Assembly (NCBI GenBank): GCA_013820975.1
Contig: JACDHQ010000211.1
Span: 1-5,076 of the forward strand
Source of the DNA: Gemmatimonadaceae bacterium
GTDB taxonomy: Bacteria > Gemmatimonadota > Gemmatimonadetes > Gemmatimonadales > Gemmatimonadaceae
Reading direction: 5' to 3'
DNA: 5,076 nt
The position numbers were made by a program, and so were the translations under genes. Shown in pieces: positions 1-4,889 of the stretch. Numbering within the stretch: the first letter of the stretch is position 1; each line of letters starts with the position of its first letter. Under the pieces are notes generated by a model. That model saw only the letters and a list, made by a program, of their open reading frames with translations. It was not told the origin of the DNA and did no database searches.

Positions 1-957
1 GCTCAGGTCCTCGCGGATCAGCGAGAGCGAGCCGGCGAGACGCGCCGCGGCGTCCGAGACGTCGCGGCCGGCCGTCGACCCGATCACCGGCTGCACGCCG
101 GCGCCGATCTGGTACGTCAGCTCGAACCCGGTCCCGATGCCGATGTCGACGCCGTTGAACCGGATCTTCGCGTCGGCGAAGACGAGCGCCGTCGCCGTGT
201 TGAGCGTGGGGGTTGTGAAGTACGGGCTCGCCGCGGTCGCCAGCGTGTCGCTCGAGAGGCCCATCACGCCGAACTCGATCAGCGCCATGCCGTCCGGCTG
301 ACCCGTGATCTTCATCGACACGATGCGGTTGCCGCCGAAGACCTCCGACTGGTCGATGTCCTGGTTGTACTCGTCGAAGTAGAATGAGCGCCGGACCGGG
401 GTCGCGCCGTTCTTCACCTTCCGGAGGATCGTCAGCGTGAAGCTCGCGTCGGCGACGGCGTCGGCGGTGAGGTCGCCCGTCGGCACGGTGATCGTCGTCG
501 CCGTGACCGCGAGGACCCGCAGGTTCTTGCTGTTGTTGGCCGTGGTGGAGTGGCCGGTCAGGCGCACGATGTCGCCCACGCGGACGCCCTGGGTGAGCCA
601 CGAGCCCGCGGCTGCGACGATGGTCGACGTCGTGGTCGTGATCGACGTCATGGTCGCGTTCGTGATCGCCACCGCGGCGACCCACGTCGAGCGCATCACG
701 GCCTCGAGCAGCTCGTCGAAGGCGCCGACCGCGAGCTCGCCGCCGTAGCTCCCCTGGACCATGCGGCTGCCGTGGCGCCCCATCGAGGAGAGTCCGTCGT
801 TCCGGACCTCGTTCGAGCGAATGTCGGCCTTCGAGAGCGCGAGGCCAGCGCCGGGCGTGAAGCGCAGCTGCTTCGCGCCAGTGGCGCCAGGCGGGGTGTT
901 GATGGTCCCCTCGACCTTGTAGCCGACGATGATGTTGGTACCGATCTGCGTTGCCAT
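1..957 (-). CDS. Major tail tube protein, N-terminal 319 residues (3' end beyond window)
   Basis: The protein is likely the major tail subunit that stacks into the tube through which DNA passes. ATG at 957 opens a frame with no stop down to position 1, so the C-terminus lies outside the window. Residues 1-92 have the typical start of the phage tail tube family (Phage_tube_2 type): a strand-rich beginning, an LRFTPGAGLALSKA stretch, an S-N-E-V-R-N-D-G segment near 48-55, and G-GELAVGAFDELLEAVMRSTW at about 72-92. Residues 124-159 (GVRVGDIVRLTGHS...NLRVLAVTATTITVP) look like the small beta insertion common in this family. FYFDEYNQDIDQSEVFGGNRI (192-212, read in two parts) and IEFGVMGL (227-234) fit the second half of the tube fold. 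A Thr-rich run occurs at 103-112. Its place just after the tail terminator supports the call. The family assignment is from recall of conserved patterns, not a search. Confidence 0.88.
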   Translation of the reverse strand, partial: MATQIGTNIIVGYKVEGTINTPPGATGAKQLRFTPGAGLALSKADIRSNEVRNDGLSSMGRHGSRMVQGSYGGELAVGAFDELLEAVMRSTWVAAVAITNATMTSITTTTSTIVAAAGSWLTQGVRVGDIVRLTGHSTTANNSKNLRVLAVTATTITVPTGDLTADAVADASFTLTILRKVKNGATPVRRSFYFDEYNQDIDQSEVFGGNRIVSMKITGQPDGMALIEFGVMGLSSDTLATAASPYFTTPTLNTATALVFADAKIRFNGVDIGIGTGFELTYQIGAGVQPVIGSTAGRDVSDAAARLAGSLSLIREDLS

Positions 958-966
958 GGGCGGGTG

Positions 967-971
967 TCCTT
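967..971 (-). promoter_or_regulatory. Ribosome binding site of the tail tube gene
   Basis: AAGGA (minus strand) lies 9 bases before the ATG at 957, inside the 23-base gap after the tail terminator gene. This is the only gap of more than 3 bases between neighbouring genes in the window apart from the TGA-interrupted tract. It gives the tube gene its own initiation site, in keeping with the high copy number needed. No promoter or terminator is visible in the gap. Confidence 0.7.
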
Positions 972-980
972 ACGTGGGGG

Positions 981-1427
981 TCAGGCGGCGACGGTGTTCG
1001 TCGAGAACACGCGCCACGGAATGGTGATCTTGCAGGCGGCGAAGCCCGGGTCCGCGGTGGGGATGAAGCCGCCGGCGTTCGGCGCGAAGTCGGTCGGAAT
1101 GCGGACGGTCTCGGTGCCGGCCGGGACCGTGGTGCCGGGCGTGAAGAGGGCGAGCAGCGCGTCGATCGCGGGCCGGTCGTCGATGCCGGATTCGGCGAGC
1201 GCGTACCAGCGAAGCACGTAGAGCCCGGCGTGCTCCATGCGGCCGCCCGCGGCGGGCCCGCCGATCATGCGCGACGTCGCGGGGACGAAGTCCTCCTCGA
1301 GGTACGACTGGCCCGGCCGTGGCGTGAACGCCTCGTTCTCGTACGCGCGGCCGGCGGGCAGCAGCGCGCCGAGCGAGAGCATCCGGTTCCGGAGCGCGAG
1401 CTGCACAGCGGTATGGTTGAGCGCCAT
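981..1427 (-). CDS. Tail terminator protein (DUF4128-like)
   Basis: This 148-residue protein probably caps the tail tube at its head-proximal end and fixes tube length. The length fits the family (about 130-150 residues). The pattern is recognisable: an N-terminal helix (ALNHTAVQLALRNRMLSL), then AYENEAFTPRPGQSYLEEDFVPA at about 28-50, resembling the family's W-E-N-x-x-F-x-P-x-P-G-x-x-Y signature. GLYVLRWYALAESGIDDRPAI follows at about 68-88, where the polypeptide usually reads as a strand plus a helix used in ring assembly, and a closing strand KITIPWRVFST sits at 133-143. The ATG overlaps the upstream TGA by one base (TGATG), and AGGAGG lies 10 bases before it, so translation is coupled. 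The place between a completion protein and the tube gene is the standard one for a terminator. I am fairly sure of the family; the function comes from the family. Confidence 0.85.
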   Translation of the reverse strand: MALNHTAVQLALRNRMLSLGALLPAGRAYENEAFTPRPGQSYLEEDFVPATSRMIGGPAAGGRMEHAGLYVLRWYALAESGIDDRPAIDALLALFTPGTTVPAGTETVRIPTDFAPNAGGFIPTADPGFAACKITIPWRVFSTNTVAA

Positions 1428-1834
1428 CAGCCGCGCGCCTCCTGCGCGGTGATGTGCTCGACGATGTTGTCCCAGCCGGCGACCGTGAGGGCGACGCTGT
1501 GGCGGCCCCCGACGGTAGACCGCTGGTTGTAGGCGCCGCCGCCGGGGCGCGCGATGCCGTCCTCGTTCGAGGGCGCGTGCGCGACGTTGGTCTGGATCGC
1601 GGCGATGGTTGGCGACTCGAACGTCATGTTCCAGCTCGTCTTCAGCTCGCCGCCTACCTCGCCCTCGTGGTACCCGGGGCCGTACTGGCCGACGGGCTGC
1701 CCGGGTGATCCGGTGACCGGCGAACCGACCTGGATCGACTCGAGCGCGAGCGCGGCGGATCCGACGAAGATGCGACCGGTGGTCGCCTTCACCTTCACCA
1801 CGTGCTCACGGAGCTCGGCGCCGAATCGGCCCAC
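1427..1834 (-). CDS. Tail completion / head-tail joining protein (HK97 gp10-like)
   Basis: This 135-residue protein is likely part of the head-tail joining complex. I start it at GTG 1834, two bases after the TAA of the preceding gene. The longer open frame to 2071 only adds Arg/His-rich sequence antisense in character and out of frame with the upstream gene. Residues 62-92 (GELKTSWNMTFESPT, then AAIQTNVAHAP) follow the pattern L-x-x-S-W-x-x-x-F-x-x-P-T...x-T-N-V-x-Y-A seen in gp10-type completion proteins. GGRHSVALTVAGWDNIVEHI (109-128) resembles the usual C-terminal part. The middle (residues 35-60) is rich in Gly, Pro and Ser and probably flexible. The ribosome binding site is weak (a G-run about 7 bases upstream), so initiation may depend on termination of the preceding gene. 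Its end overlaps the terminator gene by one base. The assignment rests on pattern and gene order. Confidence 0.72.
   Translation of the reverse strand: MGRFGAELREHVVKVKATTGRIFVGSAALALESIQVGSPVTGSPGQPVGQYGPGYHEGEVGGELKTSWNMTFESPTIAAIQTNVAHAPSNEDGIARPGGGAYNQRSTVGGRHSVALTVAGWDNIVEHITAQEARG
1438..1443 (-). promoter_or_regulatory. Ribosome binding site of the tail terminator gene
   Basis: A perfect AGGAGG on the minus strand lies inside the last codons of the upstream completion gene, 10 bases before the ATG at 1427. It supports that start and the TGATG coupling of the two genes. Confidence 0.7.
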
Positions 1835-1836
1835 CT

Positions 1837-2211
1837 TTAGGCCCCCGTCTCCGGCGCGGTGAGCGTCAGCGCCGTGAACGGCACGTCGGCGCCGACCTGA
1901 ATGGCAACGGAGTTCATTACGATGTTCGTGTCCGCCGTGCCGACCGTACCGGTGGTGCGCACAGTGCCCCCGGCGTCGCAGAGGTCGGCTCGGGCCGCGT
2001 TGCCCGTCGCGAGGCCAATCCCGCTCGCGATCGCATTCGCCGTCGCGACGCCGGCCACCGCGGCGGCGCATGCCGGCGTGCCGAGCAGCCCGGTCGCCAG
2101 GTGCACGCCGCCGGCGTCATACAGCTTCACAGATCCGCCGGCGAGCAGCGCCGTCTGCGCATCGAGCCCGGCGTTCCGGAACGCGACCTCGTAGGTGGAT
2201 AGCTTGGCCAT
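1837..2211 (-). CDS. Small beta-rich phage structural protein, unknown role
   Basis: This 124-residue protein resembles a widespread small phage protein found in head-tail modules. The N-terminus YEVAFRNAGLDAQTALLAGG (7-26) is helical. VKLYDAGGVHLATGLL (28-43) corresponds to the family's L-R-I-Y-D-G-x-x-P segment. The rest alternates short strands and Gly/Thr/Ala turns: GVATANAIASGIGLATGNA (54-72), ADLCDAGGTVRTTGTVGTAD (75-94), and a closing NIVMNSVAIQVGADVPFTALTL (96-117, in two parts), which resembles the family ending L-N-x-T-S-I-x-A-G-x-x-V-x-V-x-S-x-T-L. Such proteins are usually annotated as hypothetical; a decoration or joining role is only inferred. No signal peptide or membrane helix is visible. 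The ATG is set by GGAGG 8 bases upstream. The TAA at 1837 is followed after two bases by the GTG of the completion gene. Confidence 0.75.
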   Translation of the reverse strand: MAKLSTYEVAFRNAGLDAQTALLAGGSVKLYDAGGVHLATGLLGTPACAAAVAGVATANAIASGIGLATGNAARADLCDAGGTVRTTGTVGTADTNIVMNSVAIQVGADVPFTALTLTAPETGA

Positions 2212-2219
2212 TTACACGC

Positions 2220-2224
2220 CCTCC
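2220..2224 (-). promoter_or_regulatory. Ribosome binding site of the 124-residue protein gene
   Basis: GGAGG on the minus strand lies 8 bases before the ATG at 2211. It lies within the last codons of the frame that ends in the TAA at 2212-2214, one base upstream of nothing else, and it allows this gene to start independently of whether the interrupted upstream frame is translated. Confidence 0.7.
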
Positions 2225-2391
2225 GTGGGCGACAGGGTGAGGCGGGGGAACTGTGTGGCGTCGAGGTCGGCCGCGGTCGGCTCGCCCGCATACTCGTGCG
2301 GCATGACGCAGGCGCAGCGATTGGGGTAGAGCGCGGCGAACGCGTTCCACGTCCACGGCTCGGGACCGACGAGGAGCGTCGCATCGTCGGG

Positions 2392-2508
2392 TCAGGGGGC
2401 GCCCGGCGCGGCGTGCGCGATCGTGCCGTCGGGTCCGTGGCCGATGACGACCGCGTGCTCGGGGGCGCCGGTCGGGCAGAGGATGACCGTCGAGTAGGTC
2501 GGCGTCAT
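2392..2508 (-). CDS. Small hypothetical protein (38 residues), stops at an in-frame TGA
   Basis: The ATG at 2508 overlaps the TGA of the lectin-like gene in an ATGA arrangement, and AGGGGG lies 4 bases upstream, so the start is credible. The product MTPTYSTVILCPTGAPEHAV... is strand-like for residues 4-10 and 19-24 and ends in a Gly/Ala/Pro-rich tail (HAAPGAP). I recognise no family. The same frame continues without another stop for 59 codons after the TGA, so this may be the first part of a 98-codon gene (see the next entry). A longer open frame reaching up to 2646 exists but overlaps the lectin gene and lacks a better start. Confidence 0.55.
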   Translation of the reverse strand: MTPTYSTVILCPTGAPEHAVVIGHGPDGTIAHAAPGAP

Positions 2509-3668
2509 GCGGCCCCCTGGAACACGCGCATCTCGGCCATCGTCTTCACGCCGCGTGCGACCTTGACGCCACCGGGGAGTGCGTAGGCGGCGAAGCCTGC
2601 GTTGTTCCCGGCGCGCGATCCGATGCACAGGGTGGTTCCGTTCCACGCAGCAGGCAGCGGGGATGCCGCGGCCGCTCCCACTGTGACAGCTTCGGGTGCG
2701 CCATTTCGTGAAACGCCAGCCGTGAGCACACCGGCACTGCTCATGGCGATGCGGACTTCTGTCTGTTCACCGAACCCAACGGGATTTGCGGGAGTGATCG
2801 ATTGAGAAACCCCGCCGCCATCACTCCAAACGCCACGGACGCCGGTGCCGTCCACATACACCCAGAGCCGGGGGCTCGCCGCACTTGTCAGGCCAATCTG
2901 AAACAAGAACGGGCTCACGACGCCGAGATTGGTCCCCCTGTCGATGTACTTCACATACACCGTCATCTCCTGCGGTGGGAGCGTGAACGGCCGCGTCAAG
3001 ATGTCCACTGCCCGCGTGACGGCGACCGTGGTCGTCGGGTTGTAGGACGAGGGCGATGCGGCATTCAATTCGATTTGCCCGCCCCACACATAGATCGCCG
3101 TAGTGCCGTCGCCCGCGAACGACGCGGTGCTCGCCTGCGGATACGTCATGAAGCGGTGGGCCGTCCCAGTAGACGTGCCCACTAGCCAGCAGCGATACCA
3201 GCCGTTTCCGTATGGTGTGATGCCGGAGCGGACGTACTGTGCGCCCGACGTAGCGGTGACGGTGCCCGCCGCGAGGTCGAACGTCGCAATGGCGCTCATG
3301 CCGTTGGAGAGGTTGAGCGTCGCAACGGAACCCGTGGCCGCCTTCAAGTACCGTGAGACGGCGATAGGTTCCCCCGCCGCAGAGACTGGCGCATCCTGAC
3401 GGTGAAAATGGACGTCGGTCGCGGACGACTGCACGAGGGTATCCGCCGTGATATTCACTCCATCCGGCGACAACGTGCTATTGCTCACGTAGGTGACGCC
3501 CAGCGAACCTACGTGAGCAGCCGCAGAAATATCCTCCGACCACAGTGCAACGTTCGTTCGGCTCCCCTCCAGCAGCAGCGTGCGCTCGTAGAGCCCCGTG
3601 ACCGGGTTAAACTGGTTGTGGCTGTTCCGCGCCTCGTTGACCGCAGCCGTGGTAACCTGTCTGGCCAT
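2505..3668 (-). CDS. Lectin-like phage fiber/spike protein with two beta-sandwich domains
   Basis: This 387-residue protein is probably a receptor-binding or capsid/neck decoration protein. Residues 11-45 (NEARNSH...NPVTGLYERTLLLEGSRTNVALWSED) match the N-terminal linker of phage head spike fiber proteins, whose hallmark is a LLxExxRTN motif, here LLLEGSRTN at 31-39. A first carbohydrate-binding-module-like sandwich follows: LSPDGVNITADTLV (66-79), NGWYRC (155-160), AIYVWGGQIE (191-200) and the closing SSYNPTTTVAVTRAVD (207-222). A second concanavalin A/LamG-like domain spans about 225-387, with MTVYVKYIDRG, RLWVYVDGTGVRG and LCIGSRAGNNAGFAAYALPGG. No catalytic motif is seen. The start is well fixed by GGAGG 6 bases before the ATG. 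Its stop overlaps the next ATG (ATGA). The expected N-terminal cap motif is missing here and found at the end of the previous gene. Sampled segments are less GC-rich than neighbours, which suggests an exchanged module. Confidence 0.8.
   Translation of the reverse strand: MARQVTTAAVNEARNSHNQFNPVTGLYERTLLLEGSRTNVALWSEDISAAAHVGSLGVTYVSNSTLSPDGVNITADTLVQSSATDVHFHRQDAPVSAAGEPIAVSRYLKAATGSVATLNLSNGMSAIATFDLAAGTVTATSGAQYVRSGITPYGNGWYRCWLVGTSTGTAHRFMTYPQASTASFAGDGTTAIYVWGGQIELNAASPSSYNPTTTVAVTRAVDILTRPFTLPPQEMTVYVKYIDRGTNLGVVSPFLFQIGLTSAASPRLWVYVDGTGVRGVWSDGGGVSQSITPANPVGFGEQTEVRIAMSSAGVLTAGVSRNGAPEAVTVGAAAASPLPAAWNGTTLCIGSRAGNNAGFAAYALPGGVKVARGVKTMAEMRVFQGAA
3482..3519. repeat. Perfect 13-bp inverted repeat with 12-base loop, inside the lectin-like gene
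   Basis: TGCTCACGTAGGT (3482-3494) and ACCTACGTGAGCA (3507-3519) are exact reverse complements, separated by 12 bases. The transcript could form a 13-bp stem. It lies within codons of about residues 50-62 of the lectin-like protein. There is no U-run after it, so it is not a standard terminator. It could affect translation or message stability, or mark an old recombination point. Confidence 0.75.
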
Positions 3669-3669
3669 G

Positions 3670-4344
3670 CTAGACCTCCGCCGTGTAGGTGGCGGTCGTG
3701 GACCGCGTGCTCGTCGCGCCGGTCAGCGCCGTATCGAGTGCGAAAACGAGGTCGGGGATCTCGGCGGTGTACGTCGCTGTCGTGGACCGCGAGAAGGTGG
3801 CGCCGGTCAGCGACGCGTCGAGCACGAACAGGATCCCGTTGTCGGCCACACCGGCGAGCTGCAGCGCGGGCGCGAAGGCGCCGGATGCGGTGAACTGCAG
3901 CCGCGCCGCGCCCGCGAGGGCGAAGGGTGGCAGCGCGAACGCCGCGGCCGCGGTGACCGGTACCGGCCCGCCACCGGCGACAACGATGCGCGCCATGATC
4001 GCCACGCCGTCGGGCGCGATCGGCTCGCGATCGCGAACGGTGTAGCGGACGCCGGCGAAGTCCGCCGTCGCGCCGAGCTCCGGCAGCCGGCCGTATTCAT
4101 CGGGCGCGAAGAGCAGCGTCACCGCCTCGCTCGTGATCAGCTCGAGCGCCTGGTACTTCGCGCGATCGAGCTGCGACGACGGCTTCACGCGGAGCGCATA
4201 GCCGGTCACCGTGATCGGGACCCGCGCGCTCCGCGTCGCGGTCGAGGGATCGTACACGCCCGGCGTCCACGAGGTGAACGTCACCGGGGCGCCGGCGGCG
4301 CGCAGTTCGGCGAGGGCGTCGGCGTGCTCGGCGGCGTAGGTCAC
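3670..4344 (-). CDS. Neck / head-closure-like protein with repetitive C-terminal extension
   Basis: This 224-residue protein most likely closes the head or forms part of the neck. Residues 1-123 look like a typical phage neck protein: a helical start (AAEHADALAELRAAG), VTFTSWTPGVYDPSTAT (21-37), ALELITSEAVTLLFAPDEYG (66-85), and FAGVRYTVRDREPIAPDGVA (96-115), with the family's T-V-R-D-x-x-P-x-A-P-D-G motif. The usual family length is near that of this part alone. Residues 127-168 are an Ala-rich extension with two loose A-F-A-L-P-P-F-A-L-A-G-like repeats, and 173-224 hold two 28-residue copies of a fiber-cap motif. The start is a GTG overlapping the upstream TGA by four bases (GTGA), with AGGTGG 7 bases upstream. 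The gene ends in TAG, and the lectin gene begins one base later in another frame. The neck assignment is by pattern and position; the role of the extension is inferred. Confidence 0.72.
   Translation of the reverse strand: MTYAAEHADALAELRAAGAPVTFTSWTPGVYDPSTATRSARVPITVTGYALRVKPSSQLDRAKYQALELITSEAVTLLFAPDEYGRLPELGATADFAGVRYTVRDREPIAPDGVAIMARIVVAGGGPVPVTAAAAFALPPFALAGAARLQFTASGAFAPALQLAGVADNGILFVLDASLTGATFSRSTTATYTAEIPDLVFALDTALTGATSTRSTTATYTAEV
3673..3828 (-). repeat. Tandem 28-residue (84-base) repeat at the 3' end of the closure gene
   Basis: Residues 173-200 and 201-224 are two copies of one unit. Shared core: F-x-L-D-x-x-LTGAT-x-x-RSTTATYTAE; 18 of the 24 aligned residues are identical. 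The DNA copies keep a period of 84 bases, seen for example in GTCGTGGACCGCG (plus strand) at 3695-3707 and at 3779-3791. The unit resembles the TFTRASxAT cap that begins phage head spike fiber proteins. Confidence 0.8.
3675..3679 (-). promoter_or_regulatory. Ribosome binding site of the lectin-like gene
   Basis: GGAGG on the minus strand lies 6 bases before the ATG at 3668, within the last codons (Ala-Glu-Val) of the closure gene. It decides the start of the lectin gene and argues that it is translated as a separate protein. The corresponding codons in the first repeat copy 84 bases upstream read GCCGAGATC and do not give this motif. Confidence 0.75.
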
Positions 4345-4886
4345 GTGCGCACCACCTGGAGCCCACCGGACGCGCCAACATGGAGCAGGGGCGCGAGGTA
4401 GGCCATCACGCGGGGGAAGCGCGCCAGTCCACGCGCACGCTCATGCGGTCGCGCGTACTCAGTCTCGAGCACGTCGACCTTCTTCCGGACGACGCCGATC
4501 GAGCCATCGAGCGCGGCCACGTCAGCCGTGCCGGCCTTCACATACTGCAGGGCGAGCTCGCAGGTGGCGTCCTTCACCCGCTGCGGGATCTCGCCTGCGT
4601 CGAACTCCCCGGGGCGCTCACCGCCCGCACCATCGATGGCCGGCGCGTCCGGATCCGGCGCCGCCGATCGCGGCCAGGCGAGCGCCTGCGTGCCGGCGGC
4701 CCGCTCGCCGGCGAACCGGAGCAGGCTGATGTCGCGGGTCGCCTCCACCAGCGCCGGCAGCTGCGCAGCGGCCGCCGTCCACATGGACGCGTTGAGGCGC
4801 GCCTCGCAGTAGGCGGTCATCTCGGCCGCGGAGACGAAGCTGTTCGCCTCAGCTGCGCCGGCGGTGGCGACGATCGTGAGGGCCAC
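4341..4886 (-). CDS. DnaT-like head-tail connector (adaptor) protein
   Basis: This 181-residue protein matches the phage family often labelled DnaT-like ssDNA-binding protein (DnaT_2), which sits directly after head genes and is thought to act as the head-tail adaptor ring. Visible family features: a start MALTIVATAGAAEANSFVSAAE with the pattern A-N-S-[FY]-V-S at 14-19 and AYCEARLN at 25-32; a helix with TRDISLLRFAGER (50-62); QALAWPR at 67-73, a strong signature; EIPQRVKDATCELALQY at 99-115; VRKKVDVLETEYA at 133-145; and FPRVMAYLAPLL at 157-168. The GTG start follows the upstream TAA by three bases in the same frame, so no longer start is possible. The ribosome binding site is poor (GAGGA about 13 bases upstream), suggesting dependence on upstream translation. 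The name DnaT-like is a fold label; no replication role is implied. Confidence 0.85.
   Translation of the reverse strand: MALTIVATAGAAEANSFVSAAEMTAYCEARLNASMWTAAAAQLPALVEATRDISLLRFAGERAAGTQALAWPRSAAPDPDAPAIDGAGGERPGEFDAGEIPQRVKDATCELALQYVKAGTADVAALDGSIGVVRKKVDVLETEYARPHERARGLARFPRVMAYLAPLLHVGASGGLQVVRT
4352..4357 (-). promoter_or_regulatory. Ribosome binding site of the closure gene
   Basis: AGGTGG on the minus strand lies 7 bases before the GTG at 4344, inside the end of the connector gene. Together with the four-base GTGA overlap it supports the GTG start and translational coupling. Confidence 0.6.
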
Positions 4887-4889
4887 GGC

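Larger units (their letters stand above)
2212..2508 (-). pseudogene. 98-codon ORF interrupted by an in-frame TGA at 2392-2394 (readthrough, mutation or error)
   Basis: After the TGA the frame reads on for 59 codons to a TAA at 2212-2214, just before the next gene. The continuation looks like real protein: PDDATLLVGPEPWTWNAFAA (first 20 residues), a LYPNRCACVM segment, and an acidic/hydrophobic end ADLDATQFPRLTLSPTEGV. The only likely initiation codon in it is ATG 2304, deep inside and without a ribosome binding site, and no other frame gives a plausible gene. In such a tightly packed operon a 180-base gap would be exceptional. Thus the likeliest ancestral gene spans both parts, about 97-98 residues. 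The TGA may be a point mutation of CGA or TGG, a sequencing error, or a leaky stop (UGA followed by C). No known family is recognised. Other genes here end cleanly at TGA, so genome-wide TGA recoding is unlikely. Confidence 0.5.

Noticed and set aside
550..1532. Plus-strand open frames opposite the tail tube, terminator and completion genes
   Set aside because: Their translations are Arg/His/Ala-rich low-complexity products antisense to recognisable tail genes, and no ribosome binding site supports them.
1835..2071. N-terminal extension of the completion gene to an ATG at 2071
   Set aside because: The added 79 residues are Arg/His/Gly-rich and lie out of frame over the 124-residue protein gene. 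The GTG at 1834 fits the family length and operon spacing better.
2117..2384. Two minus-strand open frames covering the TGA-interrupted tract in other frames
   Set aside because: Both are Arg-rich with no protein-like pattern and overlap the start of the 124-residue gene. The interrupted frame reads far more like natural protein.
3660..3725. Canonical programmed +1 frameshift site (prfB-like) at the closure/lectin junction
   Set aside because: The frames overlap openly only from 3670 to 3722, and the codon before the TAG is GTC, which does not re-pair well after a +1 slip. The GGAGG fits better as an ordinary ribosome binding site.
2392..4343. Genome-wide recoding of TGA as a sense codon
   Set aside because: TGA ends the connector, lectin, completion and terminator genes exactly at overlapping starts of the next genes, so it works as a normal stop here.
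3598..4401. Long plus-strand open frame (267 codons) opposite the closure and connector genes
   Set aside because: It is very rich in Arg and Gly, matches no fold pattern, and is the antisense shadow of well-supported minus-strand genes in GC-rich DNA, where stops are rare.
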